From the NCBI GenBank assembly GCA_019911985.1, contig JAIOJO010000391.1, positions 1 to 8,083 on the forward strand: a stretch of 8,083 nt of DNA. The letters run 5' to 3'. The translations under genes and the position numbers were made by a program. The stretch's first letter is position 1, and each line of letters opens with the position of its first letter. This stretch comes from Sulfuricellaceae bacterium (GTDB lineage Bacteria > Pseudomonadota > Gammaproteobacteria > Burkholderiales > UBA9220). This document shows positions 1 to 6,441 of the stretch, piece after piece. The notes beneath the pieces are model-generated. The model saw only the letters and a program-made list of their open reading frames with translations. It was not told the DNA's origin and ran no database searches.

Positions 1-1027
1 GTGCAACGCTGGTTTTTTCCCCGTCGTCCGGGTGCTCGCGCACTTCGCCATGGCCGATGATGCCGCCCTTGATCACCACATCGCCGCCGGCAACCAGCAA
101 GGCCGCCTCAACCGTGCCGCCCACATGGATATCGCCGCTCGCCTGGATAGACATGCCCGCTTGCACGTCGCCGGTGATATTGACGGAGCCATCGAAATCC
201 AGGTTGCCACAATTTAAATCGACGTCGGCCAAGGTCACGGTCGGCTCCACCATGACGCCCAGCTTGGCCAAAACCGGCTGACCGGGGGTTTCGGCAAGCA
301 GGAAAGCCGGATTTTCAGGGTCGACCCGCGCGCCCTTCAAGCCCGACGCGAACATGGCTTCCTTGCCCGCCTTGGCCGGGATCACCTGCCCCAATACATT
401 CTCGCCCGCTTGCCCCGGGGTCGGCGGGATTTTTTCCATTAGACGCTCGCCGACGTGCACCGTGACGATCCCCCCCAAGTCGCGGTAATGGGCTATCCCA
501 TGCTCGTCGAGGCGAGGATGGCGTTCCCGGACCGTTTCGATCAGGCATTGCAGGCGGCCATCCTCGCCGTCGACCGCACCGCGGCCCTGCGCGACGACCA
601 AGCGGCTTGCTTCGCCTGCCATCAGCGCGGAATCGATATTGCCTTCCAGGAGGCCCGCCGTCACCCGCTTTTCCGCCAGCGCGCGGGCAATCAACTCCCG
701 CGTCGCCGCCTTGCCGCCCCAAGCCGGGGTAAGCGTCAGATAAGCCTCCATTTTGTCCGGCGCCACCTCCACTGCCGCCGAGGCGTCGCGCGCTTCGCCG
801 ATTTCCAGCGAAAAAGGCTCGCTGGCATCGCGATACCGTTCGACCAAAAGGGCCAGGGCCGCGTCGGAAAGGAATAAGTCGTCATGCCCTTGCAAGGCGA
901 TCTGGCGCTTGATCCAAGCGCTGTCGAACACCGCCTTCGTCTCCACCGGCGTATAGCTCGCCAGCAGTTTACGGCCATCCTCGCTTAGCGCGAAGGCAAT
1001 CCCCTGTCCCAACTCAGCATCATCCAT
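1..1027 (-). CDS. FapA/DUF342 family protein, downstream tandem copy (3' end outside window)
   Basis: This reading frame stays open from an ATG at 1027 to the left edge, giving 342 residues with no stop, so the C-terminal part lies outside the window. It aligns along its whole visible length with the complete copy at 1100-2719. Shared blocks include SEDGRKL near residue 15, YRDLG (181-185), LMEKIPPT (196-203), VLGQVIPA (211-218) and the glycine-spaced beta-solenoid segment GNLDFDGSV...GDIHVGGTVEA...GGDVVIKGGIIG (274-325). That is the DUF342 core, a polymer-forming beta-helix preceded by an N-terminal domain. The family includes Vibrio FapA, linked to flagellar assembly and polar placement; a function here is inferred only from family. 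The missing part should hold the coiled coil seen in the neighbour. It probably shared a transcript with the upstream copy, although 72 nt containing a palindromic element now separates them. The Shine-Dalgarno sequence is weak (AGGG about 8 nt before ATG). A run of seven G lies in codons 184-186. Confidence 0.85.
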   Translation of the reverse strand, partial: MDDAELGQGIAFALSEDGRKLLASYTPVETKAVFDSAWIKRQIALQGHDDLFLSDAALALLVERYRDASEPFSLEIGEARDASAAVEVAPDKMEAYLTLTPAWGGKAATRELIARALAEKRVTAGLLEGNIDSALMAGEASRLVVAQGRGAVDGEDGRLQCLIETVRERHPRLDEHGIAHYRDLGGIVTVHVGERLMEKIPPTPGQAGENVLGQVIPAKAGKEAMFASGLKGARVDPENPAFLLAETPGQPVLAKLGVMVEPTVTLADVDLNCGNLDFDGSVNITGDVQAGMSIQASGDIHVGGTVEAALLVAGGDVVIKGGIIGHGEVREHPDDGEKTSVA

Positions 1028-1045
1028 CGCGCACCCTGTGCCTTA

Positions 1046-1099
1046 GAGGCTGTCTTAACAAATCCTGATCCCGCGTTCAGGATTTGTTAAGACAGCCTC
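1046..1099. mobile_element. 54-bp palindromic miniature element (MITE-like) with TTA target duplication
   Basis: Two 23-nt arms (1046-1068 and 1077-1099) are perfect inverted repeats around the 8-nt loop TCCCGCGT. The outer ends read GAGGCTGTC and GACAGCCTC. The element is flanked on both sides by TTA (1043-1045 and 1100-1102), as expected for a 3-bp target duplication. A TNA-type 3-bp duplication and ends starting GAG are known for part of the IS5 family (IS1031 group), so this may be a non-autonomous relic of such an element; that assignment is inference. Removing the element plus one TTA would leave the upstream FapA-like stop codon TAA only 15 nt before the next ATG. In RNA it would fold into a very stable hairpin. 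It has no T-tract on either side, so it is not a typical intrinsic terminator, but it could affect mRNA stability or distal expression. Confidence 0.6.
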
Positions 1100-2719
1100 T
1101 TAGAAAGTTTCCAGCTCTCCATCCTTGACGACAAATACCGCGCCCCGGCGGTCTTCCGTAATTTGCATCACTTTCAAACCCACTTGGATTTCGACCGCGG
1201 TGTAAATCGCCTTTTCCGCGACCACCCTCGCGCCTTGCGATAACTCGATTTCCTGCATCAGATAGCCTTGCTCTTCTTTCAACGCCGCCAAGCCGGCCAT
1301 AATGGCCTGCAGTGTCTTTTCCGCTTTTTCGTCCATGCCGGGAACGGCGCGCTCAGGGTTCTGCCGCAAGGTTTCCAGCAAGCGCTGGACATCGTCCCGC
1401 TGCTTCTCTTTTTCTTCCTGTTCGACAGCCAATTCGCGCAAGCGGTCGTGCACGCGGGGGGTAACCCCCACCTCGACGCGGGTGCGGGGATAGGCGGGCG
1501 CCCCTAGCACGAATGCCTGCACCAATAGGGCGGCCTGGGTTAAGCCGCCCATTATGCATCCCTTGTTAGCCGGGGATTTGCCGACGATCACTTGGTTGCC
1601 CGCGGCCAAATGGCTTTGCATCACCACGTCGTCGACATAAATGCTGTTGCTCGCCTGGATGCGGGCATTCTGGACGAAACGCGCGCTGAACGATCCCGAG
1701 CATTGGATCAGGGAAGCGGTGCTCTCGTCCAGTTCGCCCCGCTGATCGCTGCGCCCGACCACGCCACCGGCGACGACGATATCGCCTCCGGCATCGATCG
1801 TCGCCATCTCGACGGTACCGCCGATATGCACATCGCCCGTCGCGCGTATCAGCATGCCCGATTGCACGTCCTCCAGCACCTTGACGGTGCCGTCGAAATC
1901 GATATTGCCGCTGGCCACGGTCACCGTGCGCACCACGAAGGTCGGCTCCACCTTGACGCCATTGCTTACCATCACCGGCTGTCCGGTGATCGCCGCAAGC
2001 AGCAAGTCCGGGTCCGCCGAGGATACCCGCGTACCGCTTAAGTTGGCGGCGAACATGGCCTGCTTTCCGGGCGTGGCCGGGATAACCTGGCCCAGCACCG
2101 TTTCGCCCGGCTCGCCCAGGGTCGGCGGGATTTTGCGCATCAGCGCATCGCCCTCCTGCACAACCGGAATTTCGCCCAGATCGCGGTAATCCGCCTTGCC
2201 GAAAACGTCCACTTTAGGACGCCGCTCCTTGGCGCTCGGCAGCAAATTCTGCAAGTAGCCGTCTTGGCCGTGCTGCGCAGCGCGTCCCGCGGCAATCAAT
2301 ACGTTGTCGGCCCGCTCCGCCGCCACGGCCGCATTGACGGAATCGAAAAGAACGCCGGATACGATGCCCTTTTGCTCCAAAGCGCGCAACACGTCCTCTT
2401 GAGTGACCGCTTCGCCGGCATAGGGCGGCGTAATGGTCAAGTGGGCGGCCATTTTGCCGCTATCGAGGAAAATCGAGCATTGGCCGTCGCGCACCTCCCC
2501 CACGACCAAGTCGAAAGCGTCTCTGGCGTGATTGTAAGCATGCACAACCGAGGTCAAGAAACGTTCCTCGAAATACAGCTTGGAAAAACCCTGGGCCGCT
2601 ATTTGCTCCCTCAGCCAAGCCACGTCGATAGGTTCCGTCCGCTCCGCCGGCAGGTAAATAGCATGCAGCTTGCGCCCGTCCTTATCCATTCGCAGCGTCA
2701 AACCTTTGCCTTGGTTCAT
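1100..2719 (-). CDS. FapA/DUF342 family protein, complete upstream copy (539 aa)
   Basis: DUF342 (FapA-like) protein of 539 residues. The N-terminal domain (about 1-185) is followed by the conserved linker YRDLGEIPVV, LMRKIPPT (193-200) and VLGQVIPATPGK (208-219). A right-handed beta-solenoid of short glycine-rich turns follows (about 258-390: GNIDFDGTV, GDVHIGGTVE, GGDIVVAGGVVG, GCIMGG). A charged coiled coil covers about 421-490 (LRELAVEQEEKEKQRDDV), and a small beta C-terminus ends VVKDGELETF. The family includes Vibrio FapA, tied to flagellar assembly and cell-pole proteins; the role here is unknown. The frame is open upstream for 72 more codons, but I start at MNQGKGL. This matches the start of the paralogue, and GGGGGAGGAGG precedes the ATG directly, with unusually tight spacing. 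The extension (CRLCFSKSRLRPI and similar) looks like translated intergenic DNA. The stop TAA is formed by the TTA repeat beside the palindromic element. No signal peptide or membrane segment is visible, so it is probably cytoplasmic. Confidence 0.88.
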   Translation of the reverse strand: MNQGKGLTLRMDKDGRKLHAIYLPAERTEPIDVAWLREQIAAQGFSKLYFEERFLTSVVHAYNHARDAFDLVVGEVRDGQCSIFLDSGKMAAHLTITPPYAGEAVTQEDVLRALEQKGIVSGVLFDSVNAAVAAERADNVLIAAGRAAQHGQDGYLQNLLPSAKERRPKVDVFGKADYRDLGEIPVVQEGDALMRKIPPTLGEPGETVLGQVIPATPGKQAMFAANLSGTRVSSADPDLLLAAITGQPVMVSNGVKVEPTFVVRTVTVASGNIDFDGTVKVLEDVQSGMLIRATGDVHIGGTVEMATIDAGGDIVVAGGVVGRSDQRGELDESTASLIQCSGSFSARFVQNARIQASNSIYVDDVVMQSHLAAGNQVIVGKSPANKGCIMGGLTQAALLVQAFVLGAPAYPRTRVEVGVTPRVHDRLRELAVEQEEKEKQRDDVQRLLETLRQNPERAVPGMDEKAEKTLQAIMAGLAALKEEQGYLMQEIELSQGARVVAEKAIYTAVEIQVGLKVMQITEDRRGAVFVVKDGELETF

Positions 2720-2855
2720 CCTCCTCCCCCACGTTTCGAATTCATGTCCATCTGAATTTTTCCGGCAGTTCAGCCTCAATTGCCATATCGGCCTTAGCCT
2801 TGATTTTGAGAAGCATAACCGGCACTTTCGTGCGGCCGCCTTCACTACATTAACA

Positions 2856-2870
2856 GAATATGTCATATTC
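2856..2870. promoter_or_regulatory. Candidate operator: 15-bp perfect inverted repeat
   Basis: GAATATGTCATATTC is a perfect inverted repeat with 7-nt arms and a single central T. It lies in the 268-bp region between the divergent FapA-like and methyltransferase genes, about 137 bp from the first and 118 bp from the second. The site is AT-rich within otherwise GC-rich DNA. The length and one-base centre fit a dimeric regulator site, but no known regulator consensus is recognised and its use is inference. Confidence 0.35.
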
Positions 2871-2888
2871 ACGCGAGCCATTAGCGCT

Positions 2889-2909
2889 TGGCGGATGCTT
2901 TGTCCGCCA
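2889..2909. repeat. Hairpin with 7-bp stem in the divergent intergenic region
   Basis: TGGCGGA and TCCGCCA (2889-2895 and 2903-2909) pair around the 7-nt loop TGCTTTG. It lies between the candidate operator and the terminator-like palindrome, about 80 nt before the methyltransferase start. No T-run follows, so it is not a terminator. It could form in the 5' leader of the methyltransferase mRNA or be incidental. Confidence 0.3.
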
Positions 2910-2933
2910 TACCCTGAAAGACCGGGCGGCGGC

Positions 2934-2953
2934 AAAAAACGGCCTAGGCCGTT
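2934..2953 (-). terminator. Possible intrinsic terminator (minus strand)
   Basis: AACGGCCTAGGCCGTT (2938-2953) is a perfect 16-bp palindrome. Read on the minus strand it gives a 6-bp stem with a CTAG loop, followed at once by six T. This is the layout of a short rho-independent terminator. It would stop minus-strand transcripts that cross the methyltransferase gene from argJ before they reach the FapA-like genes. On the plus strand the A-run comes first, so it would not terminate the methyltransferase leader. The stem is short, so the call is moderate. Confidence 0.35.
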
Positions 2954-2987
2954 CCGCGGAAAATTTATGCCGAAAGGAAAGAGAGCG

Positions 2988-3596
2988 ATGAAGCCGGAAA
3001 AGCCTTATTCGGAATCCTGCGAACAAAACCAAGGGCCCATCCTGAAGGTGTTGCGCGAGGTGTTCGGCCAGACCCGCCGGGTATTGGAAATCGGCAGCGG
3101 CAGCGGTCAGCATGCCGTCCACTTCGGCCGCGGCTTGCCTCACCTGCATTGGCAGCCGAGCGAGGTTCCCGCCCACCTGCCCGGCATCCGCTTGTGGTTG
3201 CAGGAAGCCGCCTTGGACAATGTCGCCGAGCCGCTGGCGCTCGACGTGACCCTAGGCCCCTGGCCGGAAACGCCGTTCGACGGCATTTTTTCCGCCAACA
3301 CGGTACACATCATGGCATGGCCGGCCGTGCAGCAGGCGTTTTGCGGCATCGGCCGAAGCTTGGCGCCGGGCGGCTTATTCTGCCTGTACGGCCCGTTCAA
3401 CTACGACAGGCGCTTCACCTCCGAGAGCAACGCCCGTTTCGATCTCTGGTTGAAACAACGCGATCCGGCCAGCGGCGTGCGGGATTTCGCCGACCTCGAC
3501 CGTTTGGCGAAAACGGCCGGATTGGAGCATGTCAGCGACATCGAAATGCCCGCCAACAACCGCTGCCTGGTGTGGCGGAAAAAAACCGCCGCCTAG
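2988..3596 (+). CDS. DUF938 family SAM-dependent methyltransferase (202 aa)
   Basis: Class I SAM-dependent methyltransferase fold of the DUF938 family, a group usually near 200 residues with no firmly known substrate. Diagnostic features are the opening KPYSESCEQNQGPIL (5-19), motif I VLEIGSGSGQH (32-42) for SAM binding, the segment WQPSEV (55-60) that continues to LPGI, the family block FSANTVHIMAW (101-111), and LAPGGLFCLYGPFNYD (125-140). The start at 2988 is preferred because GGAAAGAGAG lies just upstream and MKPEKPYSES matches the family start. An in-frame ATG at 2967 would add seven residues (MPKGKRA). The longer open frame upstream is intergenic DNA. The gene is transcribed divergently from the FapA-like pair and ends 36 bp before the convergent argJ stop, with no obvious terminator between. 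Substrate and pathway cannot be read from the sequence. Confidence 0.88.
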   Translation: MKPEKPYSESCEQNQGPILKVLREVFGQTRRVLEIGSGSGQHAVHFGRGLPHLHWQPSEVPAHLPGIRLWLQEAALDNVAEPLALDVTLGPWPETPFDGIFSANTVHIMAWPAVQQAFCGIGRSLAPGGLFCLYGPFNYDRRFTSESNARFDLWLKQRDPASGVRDFADLDRLAKTAGLEHVSDIEMPANNRCLVWRKKTAA

Positions 3597-3632
3597 CATG
3601 CCGAAGCGCTCCCGGCGTGGCGGCGGGGATCG

Positions 3633-4862
3633 TCAACTGCGGTATTCCGCGTTGATTTTGACGTAATCGTAGGAAAAATCGCAGGTCCATACCGTGGTGC
3701 AAGCCGTGCCGCGGTTCAACTCGACGCGCACCGTGATCTCGGCTTCGCGCATCACCCGCTGGCCGTCCTCTTCGCGGTAATTGGCCGCGCGCCCGCCGTT
3801 TTCCGACACCAGCACATCGCCCAGGTAGAGCTGAATCCGACTCACATCCAGATCGGCGATGCCGGCATAGCCGATGGCTGCCTGAATCCGCCCCAGATTG
3901 GGGTCGGACGCGAAAAAAGCGGTTTTCACCAGCGGCGAATGGGCAATGGCGTAGGCGACTTGGCTGCATTCCTGCTCGTTGGCGCCGCCGTTAACCTGGA
4001 TAGAAATGAATTTGGTCGCGCCTTCGCCGTCACGCACGATGGCTTGAGCCAGCGCGGTCGCCACTTCGGTCACGGCATCGCGGAAAGCGGCATACTCCCG
4101 GCTGGCAGCATCGTCGATCTCGGCCATCGCGGCCTCGTTGCTGGCGATCAACAGAAAGGAGTCGTTGGTGGAGGTGTCGCCGTCCACGGTGATGCGATTG
4201 AAGGAACGGCCGGCGGCATGGCGCAGCGCGGCATCCAGCAAGGTTTGGCTGATGCGCGCATCGGTCGCGATATAGCCCAGCATGGTCGCCATATTCGGGT
4301 GGATCATGCCGGAACCCTTGGCGATGCCGGTAATCGTCACGGTGGCGCCGCCCAGCCGTATTTGTTTCGACAAGGCCTTGGCCACGATGTCGGTGGTCAT
4401 GATCGCCTGCGCCGCACTCAGCCAGTTATCGCCACGCAGATCGGCTACGCAAGCCGGCAGGCTGGCGACGATGCGCTCGATAGGCAGCGGCTCCATAATC
4501 ACGCCGGTGGAGAACGGCAGGATTTGCTCCGCCGCGCACCCCAGCAGTCCGGCGAGTTCGGCGCAACTGCGCCGGGTGCGCGCCAGCCCGTCTTCGCCGG
4601 TGCCGGCATTGGCGTTGCCGGTATTCACCAGCAAGGCTCGGATCGGCTTGCCCGCGGCCAGATGCTCCTTGGCCACGATCACCGGCGCGGCGCAAAAGCG
4701 GTTCAGCGTGAAAACCCCGGCAACCCGCGCCCGGTCGCCCAGGCGCATCACCAGCAAATCCTTGCGTTGGGGCTTTTTGATCTGCGCTTCGGCAATGCCG
4801 AGCGTCACTCCATCGATGGGGAGCAAATGTTCCGCTTGTGGAACAGGCAAGTTTACGGGCAT
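3633..4862 (-). CDS. argJ: Bifunctional glutamate N-acetyltransferase / amino-acid acetyltransferase ArgJ
   Basis: ArgJ (409 aa, normal length) moves the acetyl group from N-acetylornithine to glutamate in the cyclic arginine pathway. Bifunctional forms also use acetyl-CoA. It is made as a precursor that cuts itself into alpha and beta chains. The conserved cleavage site is clear: KGSGMIHPNMATML (182-195), with cleavage expected between Ala192 and Thr193, so Thr193 becomes the N-terminal nucleophile of the beta chain. Other family blocks are LLVNTGNANAGTG (77-89), ILPFSTGVIMEPLP (114-127), TVDGDTSTNDSF (225-236), GEGATKF (279-285), DPNLGRI (320-326) and the C-terminus DYVKINAEYRS. Whether it has both activities cannot be decided from motifs alone. 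The gene follows the ClC gene on the same strand after 68 nt, so co-transcription is possible. No ArgR box was recognised. The Shine-Dalgarno sequence before the ATG is weak. Confidence 0.96.
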   Translation of the reverse strand: MPVNLPVPQAEHLLPIDGVTLGIAEAQIKKPQRKDLLVMRLGDRARVAGVFTLNRFCAAPVIVAKEHLAAGKPIRALLVNTGNANAGTGEDGLARTRRSCAELAGLLGCAAEQILPFSTGVIMEPLPIERIVASLPACVADLRGDNWLSAAQAIMTTDIVAKALSKQIRLGGATVTITGIAKGSGMIHPNMATMLGYIATDARISQTLLDAALRHAAGRSFNRITVDGDTSTNDSFLLIASNEAAMAEIDDAASREYAAFRDAVTEVATALAQAIVRDGEGATKFISIQVNGGANEQECSQVAYAIAHSPLVKTAFFASDPNLGRIQAAIGYAGIADLDVSRIQLYLGDVLVSENGGRAANYREEDGQRVMREAEITVRVELNRGTACTTVWTCDFSYDYVKINAEYRS

Positions 4863-4930
4863 GGCGGTGATATCCGAAGTTAAAGAAGATGGGCGAAAAT
4901 TCTAATTCAAACCAGGTTGCAGGAATACCG

Positions 4931-6292
4931 TCAGAGGATTTTTTTCTCTTCGGCGGGAGCGGGGGGCGGCACAAGACGCCGCATAAATCCTTCCGCCATC
5001 GTTTTGTACAGCGGTTTCGGGCACACCAGTTGCGACGTGGCGTGAGCAATAAACGCCGTTGCCATCAAGGGCAAAATCAACTGGCTGTTATCGGTCATCT
5101 CCATCACGATGACGAAGGCCGTAATCGGCGCTTGGACCACGCCGGCAAAATAAGCCACCATGCCGAGAATGACCACGGCGCCCGCCGGGGCGAAGGGCAT
5201 GAGAACCGACAAATTCGCGCCGAAACCCGCGCCGACGGCCAAGGAGGGAGCAAATATTCCGCCGGGAATGCCGCTGATGTAGGAAACGATCGTCGCCAGC
5301 ATTTTCAAGAGGCCGTAAGTTTGCGACAAGCCCCCCCCGCCTTCCAGCAATTGCCTAGCCTCGGGATAGCCCGTGCCGTAGGTGGCGTTGCCCGACAGCA
5401 AGCCGAGCAGCGCCAGCGCAAAACCGCACAGAGCGGCAAAGCGGACGGGCTTATCCCGCATCAACCGGCCCGCGCGGCCCGGCAGGCCGGACGCCGCGGC
5501 GAGCAGAACGCGGCTGAACAGACCGCCCATCACCCCTCCCGCAATACCGCAGACAGCGACGGCGATCCATCCCCGGCCCAAATCGAGCGCAGTCGAGGTA
5601 TGCCCGAAATAAGTGTAGTTTCCCAGCCACGCCAGCGAGATCAAGCCCGACACGATCACGGTGGTCAGCACCGTGCCGCTGGTGCGCTCCTCGAAAGACC
5701 GGCTCATTTCTTCGATGGCGAACACGATCCCGGCCAGCGGCGTATTGAAAGCCGCCGCCACCCCGGCCGCCCCTCCGGCGAGGATCAAGCCCTTTTCCAT
5801 TTCGGGCCGGGAAAACCGGGTAAAACGGCTCAAGGTGTACATGATAGAAGCGCCGATCTGTACCGTCGGCCCTTCCCGCCCAACCGAGGCCCCGGACATC
5901 AGGGCCAGCAAAGTCAAAAAAATCTTGCCGGCTGCAATGCGCAGCGACAACAGCGAGTGGCGGCCTTCGTTATCCAGCACCTTGATCGCCGCTATTGTTT
6001 GCGGGATTCCGCTGCCCTGAGAGCCGGGAAAATACCGGCGGCTCATCGCCAGCACCAGCGCCATGCCCAGCGGCGTCACCAGCAGTGGCAACAGAGGAGA
6101 GATGGCCAAGAGGCGGTTGAAGAGGTGATTGCCTTGCTCGCTGCCCAGCGCGAACAGAATCGCCACGATGCCGATGGAAACCCCGCCGCCCCAAAAGGCG
6201 ATGCGCCGCCGCCACAAGCGCAGGGAAAACCAGAGGTATTTAGAACGGCGAATGACGCGTTTCGGCATGAATACTGCGCCCTTGAACGGCAT
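4931..6292 (-). CDS. ClC family chloride channel/transporter (probable Cl-/H+ antiporter)
   Basis: Inner-membrane ClC protein (453 aa) with the three anion-pathway signatures: GSGIPQ (93-98), GREGP (138-142) and GGIFAPSL (344-351). Ser94 corresponds to the chloride-selective serine, and Glu140 to the external gating glutamate of E. coli ClcA. The segment FAIEEM (191-196) keeps the glutamate aligned with the internal proton glutamate (ClcA Glu203). PLY (427-429) supplies the pore tyrosine. Keeping both glutamates points to a Cl-/H+ exchanger rather than a passive channel; this is family inference. Many hydrophobic helices are visible from about 33 to 420. No CBS domains follow, and the tail is short and charged (PAEEKKIL). 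An alternative start is Met9 (6268), which has AAGGG upstream, so the N-terminus is uncertain. The gene is divergent from the chemotaxis receptor gene and upstream of argJ. An eight-G run lies in the codons for GGGG (318-321). Confidence 0.93.
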   Translation of the reverse strand: MPFKGAVFMPKRVIRRSKYLWFSLRLWRRRIAFWGGGVSIGIVAILFALGSEQGNHLFNRLLAISPLLPLLVTPLGMALVLAMSRRYFPGSQGSGIPQTIAAIKVLDNEGRHSLLSLRIAAGKIFLTLLALMSGASVGREGPTVQIGASIMYTLSRFTRFSRPEMEKGLILAGGAAGVAAAFNTPLAGIVFAIEEMSRSFEERTSGTVLTTVIVSGLISLAWLGNYTYFGHTSTALDLGRGWIAVAVCGIAGGVMGGLFSRVLLAAASGLPGRAGRLMRDKPVRFAALCGFALALLGLLSGNATYGTGYPEARQLLEGGGGLSQTYGLLKMLATIVSYISGIPGGIFAPSLAVGAGFGANLSVLMPFAPAGAVVILGMVAYFAGVVQAPITAFVIVMEMTDNSQLILPLMATAFIAHATSQLVCPKPLYKTMAEGFMRRLVPPPAPAEEKKIL

Positions 6293-6441
6293 GGAATGGG
6301 AAAGGCCCCAGTTTACACCAAGCCCAAATTAGCTTTTGCAAAATCGCGCACCCATGACTTTTGTACTAACGCCTATTGTCATCCAGCTCTTTTTAGCTCA
6401 GCATTCGTTCTTCAGAATAAAACCAATGGATTGCGCGCTAA
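6293..6441. promoter_or_regulatory. Divergent intergenic region between the ClC and chemotaxis receptor genes
   Basis: This 149-bp gap is more AT-rich than the flanking genes and must hold the start signals for both divergent genes. I could not pick out a convincing sigma70 or flagellar sigma28 promoter, nor a clear repeat. The receptor start has only a weak Shine-Dalgarno sequence (GGATTG about 9 nt before the ATG). Confidence 0.4.

Noticed and set aside
1455..1469. Short G-run/C-run hairpin (GGGGG...CCCCC) in the FapA-like gene
   Set aside because: It is fully explained by codons for GVTPR and has no regulatory context.
2720..2935. A 72-residue N-terminal extension of the complete FapA-like protein
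   Set aside because: It is absent from the paralogue, is rich in Arg and Cys, covers the candidate operator and hairpin, and a strong GGAGG lies just before the internal ATG.
3574..3590. GGCGG-AAAAAAA-CCGCC hairpin at the end of the methyltransferase gene
   Set aside because: It lies inside the coding frame, the A-run forms the loop, and no T-run follows on either side, so it is not a usable terminator.
3939..4883. Plus-strand open frame (314 codons) opposite argJ
   Set aside because: It is the antisense of a fully recognisable ArgJ and has low-complexity composition.
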